From assembly GCA_025093985.1 (NCBI GenBank), contig JACAAK010000002.1, forward strand, positions 1,736,001 through 1,800,000: a stretch of DNA of 64,000 nt. The letters run 5' to 3'. The translations under genes and the position numbers were made by a program. Of this stretch, positions 21,935 through 33,466 are shown piece after piece; position 1 is the stretch's first letter; each line of letters opens with the position of its first letter. The DNA is from Calvatia gigantea. Taxonomy: Eukaryota > Basidiomycota > Agaricomycetes > Agaricales > Lycoperdaceae. Under the pieces are notes generated by a model. The model ran no database searches, was not told the DNA's origin, and worked only from the letters and a program-made list of their open reading frames with translations.

Positions 21935-24900
21935 TCAATTACCAGGACTGCCGTTGAATTGGCTTGTCGGGGGCAAAGCTTGTTGGGCAGCAACCAACGA
22001 CTCCATGCCAAGGTCAAATGACCCAACCGACGAAAGCGAGGAAGGAGAAAAATTTTGAGTGACTGTTCGAACGAAGTGGTTGAGACTGAAGTCCATCTCA
22101 GCCTCACCGTCTACCTGGAAGATCAACCCGTCCGAGAACTCTGGGGAGAGCGCTGGTGCCGTGGTGTTGACGTAGGAGATGTCTGGCCAGGAAGATGCAT
22201 GCAGAGGTGTGAAAGGCCGACTTGCACCATAGTCGGACATATAAGGAGTATTGATTTCCGTGGATCTGGAAGAAGATTGGATTGCTTTGACGTTGTGACG
22301 CTCCATGAGAGATGAGAGGAATCTTGAGTACAAAGCCGGCGTATGTCTTCCATCAAGCGCAACATCTCCTGAACTCAAGATTTCGATAAGCCGGGTCACT
22401 AGGAGTATGATTTCGTGCTGCTGCTTCTCCACGAGGAGAGGAAGAAGCTTAGGCCGTAGCAACTAAAGAAAGGGGTATCAGTGAATGATGCAGGTGTTAC
22501 AGGATGCACTATCTTCGTACGTTCGTCAAGAAAGCAGCAGCATAGGTGACATAGAGGAAATGTGCTTCCATGGCGAAGCGTAGATGGCCAGTTGGGTAAA
22601 GGTGTTCGACCATTATAGATATAACTGTTTTCGCCGCATCAACGGCTTTCTTAAACACGTCACATTGACGTGATAAACCGTTTTTGAGCGCGTACTTGAA
22701 AGCAGCAGCAAGTACTACCAAACGGAGATACGCAGTAATCCTGCCCGGCAGTGAGTCTGGGTACTGGGTAACAGCGCGAGGCAAAATCAACCTACATTTG
22801 AGTCGTATTTGATCGATAGTTGCAAATCGGAAGTGCTGAGATTACCATTAGTACAATAACCAAATATTCGGGCCGGTGCTTACGCATGAAGACATATTCT
22901 TCCTTATATGCCGCCACCCAACCATCCAATTCCTTTGATAGTTTTGCCTCCGTCTCTAGGCTTGCAGCTACCATACTAAAATTCTGAAATTGAGAGTGAG
23001 ATTGCGAATTTTAAGCCAAACAAGATGTGGCACACCTCAGGCAACTGGCCCTTATCATACAAATTCAACATCTGCCTCCATTCAGCCATTATAATCAGAA
23101 TATGGACGTATGCACATAAGTGCACATCGAATGCCGTGTTCGTGGGTGAGCATTTGTACCAATCCCGCGAGGTCCTCGCCACAAAGTCGTCGAGTCTGAC
23201 CATGGGCATTTTTCCAAACTGAATCGCATGCGAGCCATCCACACAATAGCAGTTAAGCCAAGTTCTAACCCTATTCATTCTCTGCCTCTCATCGCACGTT
23301 AGGGGCGGAGGTTGATTAAGGCCGAGCTCCATCGCCATTCTTCACATAACAGTGTCAATAAATGCAAGAAATCCTGAGGTCGTAGAGCCCACCTGATGGC
23401 AACACCCATCAACAACCAGCTCCTGTCCTCTGCCCAACGCTTTCGGGGAGTTGGGTATACTGCCATTATCAAATATGCTTGGCAAACGTCGATGCTTTGA
23501 TTCCCATCTACAAGCATCTGCCCAGCGGTGTCCCTCGCAAAGTCCATAGCCAGCAGGTAAACGTCAGGCCGAGCGACGTAATATCGTGATGCGACTGCAC
23601 ACACTGAACAAATTTGAGCTTGCATAATTAACGCCCAACCTAGAATTTACGTACTAACGGTGAAGAGAAAGGGACAAGACCAGATAAGATTCTCAGCAGT
23701 ATGGAGTTCGGGATCGAGAATCGAGAAGAATGGCTTGAGAGGACACCATCAGCAGGGCGTAGACTGTGTCAATGGCGCTGACGTACATCAATATGCGCAA
23801 AATACCTGTTGAAGGAGGCGCAAATCAATTATGGATACCCGAGCAACCAAGAAAGGCCTACAGCGAAAAAAGCTCCTGGATTTCCTCAGGATACAGAGCA
23901 CAATACTTGATGATTAGGGGAGGTACCACGTCGTAAGTGTGAGGTGCTAAAATAAAAGTCAAATCTTGAGGTGCCGAAGGATATATTCGACCCACCTCTA
24001 AAGAAGGATATCGCTGCGGATTCGGGGCTCTTCCCTTTGTAATCCCATTTGAGGGTTTGAACTCGATGCCCACGACGGCCTACTTTGCTTTGAGATGAGG
24101 ATTGCCGAATGCTACATAGATATGTCCGCAAACATACCAAACTCGTCCCCCGTTTCGTTAACATTTGCTTTCTCCACCCAAAGGCGAATCTTTTGCTCTG
24201 CTCTGAGCTGGTCAAATTGCCGGAGTAGGTTCTGGATTTGAACGTCCTTCTCGTGGGCCTTCTCTTGTAATTGTTCATGTGTGCTGCAAACTTGGTGTGA
24301 CGATGGATGGTATGGCATTAAACAAAGGCATACACATACTCTGCCGGCTTTCGTTTCTTGCGTTCGCGAGGTGTGCAGGGCAAATTTTTAGCCAGACACC
24401 GCTGGCATTTGCGTTCCCCCAAAGCAAACTCACACCGGACCTGGGACACCTTTAGTGTGCCATTCTATGAATGGAGGAAGAACCAAAACGCCTTACCTTG
24501 ACCGATTTACAGTCAACACATGCACCAGAACTTAGCAACAAGGTTCAGAAGATTAGAAACGAAGCGACACGACGGAACGCTTACGGTCTGGTCATGGCCT
24601 GTATACCCTTCACATCGAGTTCATCGCAATCCCCAGGACCTGGGCCCTCGGTTCCAAATTGAAAGAGCATGCTGTTCGTCGAGGGGATATTCGTCAACGG
24701 GGGAATCAACCGCTCTAGCGCCCTGTGAGGTACTATCTCGGGGGCGGCTTCGTCAAGAGGAGAGCTGAAAGGACAACCGGGGAGAGTGGTACTGCTCTGA
24801 GATACGGAGCCAGTTGAATTTATGGCAATGATATCGACTTGAACAAGTATAGGATTGTAGATAGGAAGGCTGAAACATATCACCGAACAGAACGGATTCT

Positions 24901-24952
24901 GACATCTGACGAGACGCCGAGAGATCGACAACATCTCGTTCAGGAGCCCCAT
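21935..24952 (-). CDS. Zn(II)2Cys6 transcription factor, PriB-like, with fungal-specific TF domain
   Basis: A DNA-binding regulator. The zinc cluster is split by an intron: ACVDCKSVK then VRCEFALGERKCQRCLAKN and LPC, giving C-x2-C-x6-C-x8-C-x2-C-x6-C. A basic patch RERKKRKPAE and a coiled-coil dimerisation segment (EKDVQIQNLLRQFDQLRAE) follow. The fungal-specific TF domain reads SLYFAHIDPFFSILDPELHT, FTVCAVASRYYVARPDVYLL and AYLIMAVYPTPRKRWAEDRS, then MAMELGLNQPPP, where Ile-Arg ends the preceding exon. The tail is Ser/Thr/Pro-rich, ending at TGA 21935. About a dozen introns are needed. The 5' start is uncertain: ATG 24952 is the first in the frame leading to the zinc cluster, but more N-terminal exons may exist. 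The order and spacing resemble PriB of Lentinula, known for expression in fruiting; that link is by similarity only. Confidence 0.85.
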
Positions 24953-27900
24953 TCGGATTACTTATCGAAAATAGCCCTGAGGTTCTTCTCAAGGGTGGTC
25001 ATTTTTTAGTAAGCTAAGGTTTCGAAGACACTGACTCATGGAGATTAGTCCATGCATCCCAAAACGTCACCGTTAAAGTTACGGGGGGGTCGGAACCATC
25101 ATCCCTAGTAATATTCTTACTTATATGCGGAAGAGCTGGGCCTGGGCTTTCAGAAAATGCTGGTTGAAATAGTATTGGATATACAAACGTCCGAAACGGC
25201 GCACCCCATGTATCGGTTTCCACGTGGCGACCCACCGCCCGGTCACCTCCTGTTGATGCAGCATCGCCCAGCTCGAGCGCTGTAGCGCCGGATATAGGAC
25301 TCTTTCATAGTTCTGCTCCACCCGGCGAAAGTTTCCGTACAGTCGTTTCTAGTTGCGGTCTTCCTTTCTGGGCCCCGCAGCATCTTCCTAAGCTACAAAC
25401 ATCCGTTAGCTCCATCAACCAGGGCTTCTGAGGGCCAACACCTTTGATTACCAACTTGTCGTAGAAAGCCTAGTCCCCGAAGCCTTGTATTTTTGGCCGA
25501 TATCGGCCTACTACTTGCGCTTGCGTGGCCACATGGCAGAATACAAGCCGGTCAACATCGCGAAAGAACGCGCAAGTTAATATGCGGGTACAAGATTCGG
25601 CAGGGCTGATAAGTTACCGCCCAGTGTGACCCTTAGTTAGATTACGGTTCGCTGTGGCTGGCTAAAAATGACATATTGTCACTGACGAAAGGCCGATACA
25701 TCGGAATTCGACAATGACCACAACGTTGGTATTAGAAGATCGCCATCGCATAGTAAGGTTAAACATTTGGCAGTTGCAACGTTGAACATTCGGGTTGACT
25801 AACCCGTGGGGCCGTGATGTCCGTTGAGATGGGGACACAAAGGACGGGTGATTGATTTTCCTTGCCTGACATATGGCACGGCCAGGCTTTCCAACATTCT
25901 AAACAAGGACTATGTACCAGCCGCGTGCCACACGTTCGTGCGAAGTCGTCAACGATGTGTAGGACCCCGTGAGTCTGTTCCATTTCGAAAGAAACTGGCC
26001 ATGGATGTTCAGCGAGTATCGGTATTGGAGCTTCACGTTACGTAGGTCTTCCAGTTTGAACAACACGTGGTCGATCGCACTCTCTCTCAAACTTGCAATA
26101 TTGCATGCGCTCCCTCAGTCTTGTCTTTCTATTTGCAATGAAGTTGCGTTAAAAAGTCTCGACACTTGGGCCAGCGAAGGGATGTGGTGTATACAGGATT
26201 ACTTGCTCTCAAGAACTTACCTGCACAAGTCCTCAAGATACATTATTGGGGGGTTCTTTCCTCCTCACCACTGGTTCGCCATTGCCGATAGATTCGACGG
26301 GAACTTCGTCTTCTACTTGCCCCTTTTATATGCACCCCATGTCCGTTTATCCTTCCTCATTTGTTATCATGATGTTTCTGGTGTTATAGCGGCGGTTTGT
26401 TCATTACTCCACTACTCTTGTTCATGAAACTCTGGGATTTGTAAAAGGGACTAGGTGAGGAAAGCCCTCCAATCCCAGTAACTTAGGTATGGAGGCGCCA
26501 CTGCAGAGTGGCAGTTAACTGATATTTGCCAAACACCCTTTGTCTGGAGTTCTGGGGTCAGCTTCACACTCAATGTGGTGCGTAAAATTCCAGAAGTTCG
26601 GTAGGGCTTCCTAGGGTACGAACCGGACCCCAGTTGCTGGTGTATGTCCGAAATGGAACTTCGGGCCAACTTCTCTGCAAGTCGACCTTTAGGGTGACCC
26701 ACACGATGGTTCGGTCGTTCTGTGGACTAGGACACCACTGCTCTCTGGCAGGTCCGGTCAATTGCCGGACCAAAGCATGTGCCTCATGCAAGGTCCTCAC
26801 CAGGAGCAATCTCTCGGGCAAACCCGCCGACTCTGGCGAAGCTTTCACAAGGCAGGCATGATATCGACAAGGCGGTCAAAGCTGAGATCACCGAGTTGAA
26901 TATTGAGATCTGAGGCCTGACATCAAGTATAACTTCAAGTTTGCCGACTGCACCAATCCGAACATCGTTAGTCCCATTGCATCCACTCGTACTGTCACTT
27001 GTGGTCATGGTGGGACCTTTCTGTCCTTCCGTTTCCCTTTCCCCTTTCTTTGCGTGAAAGATTCTGGCAGCGGCTGACCCCCGTTCGTTTCAATTCCCGC
27101 CTAAAAGGTCGATGGAGGCAATCCCATGACTCTAGCAGTCTTCTCTTGCTCGTAATGTCAGGCTGGTCAGTACCCTTGTTCCTTGGGAAGAAGCAAATTT
27201 TTCATCTCAAATCAGGCCACCTGGATGCTCACTAATACGCGTAACGGAGCGCGACTGCTGATATTTTTACCTATCTTCAGGTCTATCTGAGCACTACTAC
27301 GTCAATCCACCATACGCCTTGCTCCCGATCTTGGAACAGATCTTTTGACAGCTATTCCGACTATCTAGCTCCCATGTATCTGAGGCGCCAAGTTCGGCCG
27401 TGTTGTCCAGGGAATGGAATTGGCGATAATCCATGATTGTAGACAACGTTGGGGTCGGTTTGGGCCCAGTCCCAACTTGTATTATACCCGTCAGTCCCGC
27501 TTCTTGAATTTGTTGTTTGGTGAGCCCCTTTGACTGCTGGCTCTCTCAGCAATATACCCCTTCCCATTTGTCTGTTATGGTGGAGCATGTATCTTAACTT
27601 GGATTCATTCATCGCTCACTTAATCACGCGGCTGTCCCCGGGGTTTGCAAAGGTAAATCCCTTTAATTTGCGCAATATTTACTTTCGCCACATGCTGAAA
27701 TGGCCCCTCTCTAGCTCTAAATAACGCTTAAAAAGTCGAAATTTCCAATTCCAACAACGCTGCTCCTGGATGTACTTGGACCCTTCTGTTGATTCATCGG
27801 CAGGAAATAAGTTGGTATCCACGTTTATCACGAGCGGATGCCCACCCGGTAAATGGACGCTGGGGATCAGCTCCGCATTTGGAGGAACTTCCAGATACAT

Positions 27901-30024
27901 AAGCATTGGATCCATCGATGTTTGGTGCTCGTAGGTTCTTCGTGGATCTCGGAGGTACAGATGGTACCGACACTATCATCCTGTATACCAGTATGAGCGC
28001 GATATTACTGATGTACGTTTTCCACTTCTTGTTCACCGTGATGCCCGTGGCTGGCACCTGACGTAGCTGACCTATAATTGAGCTATAATTGAGGTGGGTT
28101 TTATGCATTCATCTAGGCTAAAATAAAATGCACTCTTTTCCCGCCCATATGAAGAGGCAGTACCCGTCTGGGGTTCATCGCTTCGTCCTCTGGGACTAGC
28201 TCCATCATTAGGGGGATATAGAGGTGGAATGAACGGCTCCACAACTTCCTGTTCCTTCGCTCTTTCTCGCTCCCGTTCCCGTTCTCGTTCTCGCTTGCGT
28301 TCCCGTCTCCTCTCCCAAACACGATGTTATTCGGACCCTACGGGAGTTGCGCCACCCAGGGACACACCCAAACGGCCTTTGATGGGCGCCGACCAAAAGA
28401 AATATAAGTCGTATACTGTTTATTTGTTTCCGCGATGAAGTGATTCTATTGCTGTCTAAAGTTCTTGGGTACATACTCTGAGCCTAAGGACCGTGAGGAC
28501 TGTCTGACGGATCGCTGGGTGTTGTTCCTGCTTGCGGCTTTATTTTACATTCAACACTTGACCCCAGTCAACGAGTTGCTTTTCCTCAAATTCGATGTCT
28601 GGGGGTGGGCAACTATGATCATATGTTTGACTAGTAAGTGGACAAACTAATAAATACCATCCGGCTCTTTCTTTGGTGAATCACTTCATCTCAGCATTTT
28701 CATATTCATCGAATCTGATGTGAATCTAGGATGCCTGGGACGGCTCCTGCACGAACCGAAACATGTAACATACTTATAACAGCAAAACCAGCAGCACCAT
28801 CATCCTCTCTGGTAACGGTCATATAAACTGGATCTCTGATCTTGCCTGGTCTCGCGGTTCCCGTATTCAATCAGGTGTGACCCATATGTAAACTGACCTT
28901 GCCAGCCATACCACGAAGTGAGCTGAATCGATGCCTTCATCACATTACATCCCTTGTTCGTTTTCGACAGCTAGACACCACTAGTCGTGGTGCTTTCAAC
29001 AAGGACTTTTTTGATTAAGCTATTGGGTTTTCAACCGGCTTCGCCAAGGAGAACATTGACCCTCAGTGGAGCGAAGATTTCTATCGAGGATTCTTCATTC
29101 TCACTCTGGGCTTCGAAGCTCTCAAAGCTACCTTCTATTCCATAACGATATCAATGGGTTCCCCTGAACATCATTATTACGATTGTGACCACAACCTTCC
29201 GCAATCTAGATGGTTTCTGGGTCGCTAACTTTACGTTCGCACGGGAAAAAAAAGGCACTCCCCGCCTTACCACTGGCAGCAGGGTGCTCTCTGGTGCTCT
29301 CAGTTCATAGCTCGTCAACGAACATTGTATCTAACGCAGTGCGACAAAATCCCTTATCTCGTGTATGGAACATCAAATTCCGTGGATGCGATATGCTTTA
29401 GGCTGACCTTTTGATGTTCGCGTTTCACTCTTTTTATTCGCTGGTCAAGTCAGCGATAACCAAGATCTGAGACACTGAGAGTATAACAAGAACCTCTCCT
29501 AAGCTCGGCCCTACGCGTTGACTGAGCGTAGCTCTCACTTCCACAGACATGTAATGTGATACATACTGAGCCCGCCCCCGACCAAACGCTAATCTTTGCT
29601 ATACCCCTTTAAGGACGGAGTATCATTGGCGTGATGGAACTACCAGGCGTTGCCCAAGCTATTCCAGATTATGTTGAACGTTGAAGGTGGGACTCAGTCT
29701 CGCACTTGACTCGATAATAATCATGAAGCCTATTCATCTGGTTCATTGTCTCATGGTTTTAGGAAGTACTATATTTGGTTTTCTTTGGAATGGCATTTGC
29801 GACCTAGTGATAGTTCAGCAAAGCTAGTGTGGGAATGTTGGCCTTTCGATGGTTGACTCAGCTGAGCTTCGACGTTCCTGAGACCTTGCATTCATCATCA
29901 CATAGTAAGGGAGAAAGAAAAAGGTGGTATGAAATCAAATCTAAATGATGCTTATAGTACAATGGTCAATTTTTGCAACAAGTCCCGGCAGCATGCGAAT
30001 GAAGACTGAAGATCAAACAACCCC
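24953..30024. other. Gene-poor 5 kb region with scattered short open fragments
   Basis: No ORF here exceeds about 150 codons with an ATG, and no known domain is visible. On the minus strand a run of RE repeats (about 28265-28320 on +) leads into EQEVVEPFIPPLYPPNDGAS. Further down, PPNAELIPSVHLPGGHPLVI (about 27820-27885) and YNTSWDWAQTDPNVVYNHGL (about 27430-27490) look coding but lie in different frames separated by stops. They may be exons of a poorly conserved gene or a decayed one. A short plus-strand fragment around 29030-29220 (SEDFYRGFFILTLGFEALKA) is similar in character. No LTR, terminal inverted repeat, reverse transcriptase or transposase motif was seen. Confidence 0.5.
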
Positions 30025-32413
30025 TTAGTCGACCTCTTCGACACTGGGACCATCTTCGCCACCAGCACCAGGGAAACCACCCGGTGCACCACCGCCGGGA
30101 GCACCACCAGGGAAACCACCCGGTGCACCACCGCCGGGAGCACCACCAGGGAAGCCACCAGGTGCACCACCGGCTGCGCCGTAGAGCTTCTGCATGATCG
30201 GACTGGAAAAGAAGGAACAATTAGTTCGCAGGGAAGGGCACCGTGTAAGGGATACCTACTTGGCAACACTCTCGAGCTCCTTCTGCTTCTCATCATACTC
30301 CTCCTTAGAAGCCTCCTGCGAGTTATCAAGCCAGGAGATGGCCTCATTAACGGCAGATTCGAGTTTGGTCTTGTCAGCGGGATCGAATTTGTCGGCGAGC
30401 TTCTCGTCGTTGATGGAGTTGCGGAGGTTGTAGGCGTACGACTCGAGACCATTCTTCGACTGGATGCGAGCAGCAGCAGCTTCATCCTCAGCTGTGTTGA
30501 TGACTGGTGAACACTAAATTCAGGAATCAGCTGGAAAGAAACGCTTACCCTTATACTTCTCGGCCTCGGAAACCATGCGCTCAATTTCCTCCTTAGATAG
30601 ACGGCCCTTGTCGTTAGTAATGGTGATGCGGTTCGATTTGCCGGTAGTCTTGTCGGAGGCGGAAACGTTCAAGATACCGTTAGCGTCAATATCGAAGGTG
30701 ACCTCAATTTGGGGCACACCACGGGGCGCAGGCGGGATACCAGAAAGTTCGAATTTTCCGAGAAGGTTGTTGTCCTTGGTACGAGCACGTTCACCCTCGT
30801 ACACTTGAATAAGGACACCAGGCTGGTTGTCGGAGTATGTCGAGAAGATCTCGGACTTCTTGGTTGGCACAGTGGTGTTGCGCTTGATGAGGGCAGTCAT
30901 GACACCACCAGCGGTCTCGATACTAGAATTCACGTTAGACTATATTATGGGAGCTGGGGCAATCAGGGACTTACCCAAGGGACAAAGGAGCTACGTCAAG
31001 CAAGAGGAGATCTTGAGTCTTCTCAGAAGTATCACCGGATAGAATGGCCGCCTGGACGGCAGCACCGTAGGCGACGGCCTCGTCAGGATTGATGCTCTTA
31101 TTGGGCTCCTTGCCGTTGAAGAAGTCGGAGACAAGTTTAATAATACGGGGAATGCGAGTCGAACCACCAACGAGCACGATCTCGTGCACATTGGACTTGT
31201 CGATCTTGGAGTCACGGAGGACCTTCTCTACGGGCTCGAGGGTGCTGCGGAAGAGATCCTGGCAAAGTTCCTCGAAACGAGCACGAGTAAGGGAGGTGTA
31301 GAAATCGATACCCTCATAGAGAGAGTCAATTTCAATGGAGGTTTGCGTGGCAGAGGATAGTGTACGCTTAGCACGTTCGCAGGCAGTACGGAGGCGACGA
31401 ACAGCACGAGGGTTGCCAGACAGGTCTTAAACTTTTGGTTAAACATTCCGTACGTCCGAAAATAGATCAGAAAACATACCCTTCTTGTTCTTGCGCTTGA
31501 ACTCCTGGATGAAGTGGTTCACAAGACGGTTATCGAAATCTTCGCCGCCAAGGTGGGTATCACCAGCAGTAGCCTTGACCTCGAAAATACCCTCTTCTAT
31601 GGTGAGGAGGGAGACATCGAAAGTACCTCCACCGAGATCAAAAATAAGAACGTTACGTTCACCCGTTACCTTCTTATCAAGACCGTAGGCGATGGCAGCA
31701 GCAGTGGGCTCGTTGATGATACGGAGAACGTTAAGACCGGAGATCGTTCCTGCGTCCTTCGTAGCTTGACGTTGGGAGTCGTTAAAGTACGCGGGTACGG
31801 TGACGACAGCGTTGTTAACGGTGATACCAAGATAGGACTCCGCAGTCTCCCTCATCTTGGTAAGAACCATAGAAGAAATTTCTTCAGGAGACTGAGAACC
31901 GCAATATCAGTATGATACATGGTGTTGGATCGCCATGAAGATACTTACAAACTCCTTCTTCTCGCCACGGTACTCAACGCGGATGTAAGGTTTTCCGCCC
32001 CTGTTGAAGACCTCAAAAGGGAAATGCTTGAGATCGGACTGCACTTCAGCGTCATCGAACTTGCGACCGATGAGTCGCTTGGCGTCAAAGACACTGAAAG
32101 ATGGATTTAAGGTCAATAATGACCTGCGATTTCACCTCCAAAGACGAAAACTCACGTATTGTGAGGGTTCATAGCGACCTGATTCTTGGCCGCATCGCCG
32201 ATGAGACGTTCATTATCCGAAAACGAAACGTATGAGGGTGTTGTGCGGTTACCCTGATCGTTGGCAATGATCTCGACACGATCGTTCTGCCAGACACCAA
32301 CACAGCTATAAGATGGAAAAAGAAAATTGTCAACGTCTGTTTGAGATCAGGGAGGAGAATACCTACGAGTAGGTTGTGCCAAGATCGATACCGATGGCTT
32401 TTGAGGAAGACAT
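30025..32413 (-). CDS. HSP70: Cytosolic HSP70 chaperone (Ssa type, EEVD terminus)
   Basis: An ATP-dependent chaperone of the cytosol. From ATG 32413 it opens [16 protein letters not shown], with the nucleotide-binding signatures [15 protein letters not shown] and [12 protein letters not shown]. The substrate domain includes [20 protein letters not shown]. The C-terminus is Gly/Pro-rich with repeats of [13 protein letters not shown] and ends GPSVEEVD at TAA 30025-30027. EEVD marks the cytosolic form that binds TPR co-chaperones such as Sti1/Hop. The gene has about seven introns, unusual for a heat-inducible HSP70 in many organisms but common in basidiomycetes. All exons are clean and in frame. 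Upstream sites at 32509-32517 and 32536-32560 fit heat-shock control. Confidence 0.97.
30064..30170. repeat. Tandem 39-bp repeats in the HSP70 C-terminus
   Basis: About two and a half copies of a 39-bp unit encode a 13-residue Gly/Ala/Phe/Pro repeat ([13 protein letters not shown]) just before the EEVD end. The copies are nearly identical at the DNA level, suggesting recent slippage or recombination. Confidence 0.8.
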
Positions 32414-32508
32414 AGCAAAAAGAGGTTTATCTGGAGGATGCGGCGACTTTCGGTATTAGTGGGCGAAAAAGTAAAGATCTGAAGAAGGCAATGTGTCTGG
32501 GGCTCATA

Positions 32509-32517
32509 CTTTTATAT
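32509..32517 (-). promoter_or_regulatory. TATA box of HSP70
   Basis: Minus strand reads TATAAAAG, about 95-105 bp upstream of the HSP70 ATG and 20 bp downstream of the heat shock element. This spacing fits a heat-inducible core promoter. Confidence 0.65.
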
Positions 32518-32526
32518 GATGTCTTA

Positions 32527-32560
32527 GGAATTGCGGGAACCTTTGGGAACTCTCTGGAAT
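32527..32560 (-). promoter_or_regulatory. Gap-type heat shock element upstream of HSP70
   Basis: GAA triplets begin at 32528, 32537, 32547 and 32557 on +. The last three are exactly 10 bp apart, the arrangement of a gap-type HSE (nGAAn separated by 5 bp). It lies about 125-145 bp upstream of the start codon, right behind the TATA box. Hsf1 trimers bind such arrays; the role here is inferred from position and pattern. Confidence 0.7.
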
Positions 32561-33466
32561 CTTTGAGAGGTCATGTGACCTCCCTGCGTCATATAGCTCC
32601 ATTTTTCCTGTTTAGGACCACTTTGTCTGTTGTAATGTTGTAATCCACCACGTTTCCATCTTGATGGGAAAGACAAGAAATGACCTGGATCATGCCATGA
32701 TAGTACTAAATTGCCTTCACCTTGTAAGCTCCACCTGTCCACGCGAGATGTATCAGAGCGTTGCCATAGTGCTTGCAAGTCGCGTCGTGTGTAAGAAAAC
32801 ACGCCCGAGTTAAAACGTTAATGTAGTGTAATTGATTGTTTAAAGGGTATCGGTCAAAATACGGACTTTCGAAAAACACCTCTACAGCCGATAAAACGTC
32901 CCGACGACAAGGCATCAAGTAGAAAATAGAAAGAAACCCCAACAGACTATAGCGGCAAAGGTATGATATTCCACAAGGGGGAAGGAAAAGCCAAAGACAG
33001 TGGATATGAATACGTTGTATTCGATACACAAGATGACCCAGGTGTTGATATGATCGTCAAGGAAGCGAGGATAAAGGGTTGATGAAGGAAAAGAAGATAT
33101 AACAGTTACAACCAAAGTAAGTATATACTAGTCGCAACGAAGTAGCCCATTCGAGTCACATTCGATGTATAATCGCCTTAGGTATGCGTGGTCGGACTAG
33201 GAATTGTTGGAACAAGACGGTGTTTTAAAGGGACCTCGCAGGTCCGTCGTCTAGGCTTCTATGCGCTTGCAAGTCCCGCAAAACACTGGGATCAACTAGG
33301 AACAAGGTTGGTTATTTTGGAAGGTTGGTTATTCCCGCCAAGAATATACCTGGTAGAACGCTCTTGCGGCGTGTGTGTAATCCACCTTGTTCGGACGGGT
33401 GGTCCCCTACGGATGGAACTGGTCGCTGACCGCTCAGTTAGTATCCGAAGGTTGAATTGAATCCAA
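32561..33466. other. Intergenic region upstream of HSP70
   Basis: About 900 bp between the HSP70 promoter and the stop of the B56 gene. It has an imperfect direct repeat (AAGGTTGGTTATT at about 33304 and 33321). No supported gene. Confidence 0.4.

Noticed and set aside
25969..26427. Plus-strand open frame of 152 codons
   Set aside because: It has no ATG at its start, an aromatic-rich composition without domain, and no splice context; kept only as part of the gene-poor region.
24953..30024. Transposon or retroelement remnant
   Set aside because: No terminal repeats, reverse transcriptase, integrase or transposase motifs could be found by eye, so the call was not made.
30064..30170. Regular repeats suggestive of a CRISPR-like array
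   Set aside because: They are coding repeats without unique spacers, within a eukaryotic HSP70 gene.
29952..30584. Open frame of 210 codons overlapping the HSP70 3' end
   Set aside because: It is a shifted-frame shadow of the GC-rich Gly/Pro repeats; the HSP70 frame through EEVD is unmistakable.
31514..31915. Plus-strand ORF of 133 codons inside HSP70
   Set aside because: Antisense to a strongly conserved HSP70 exon; no domain and no ATG context of its own.
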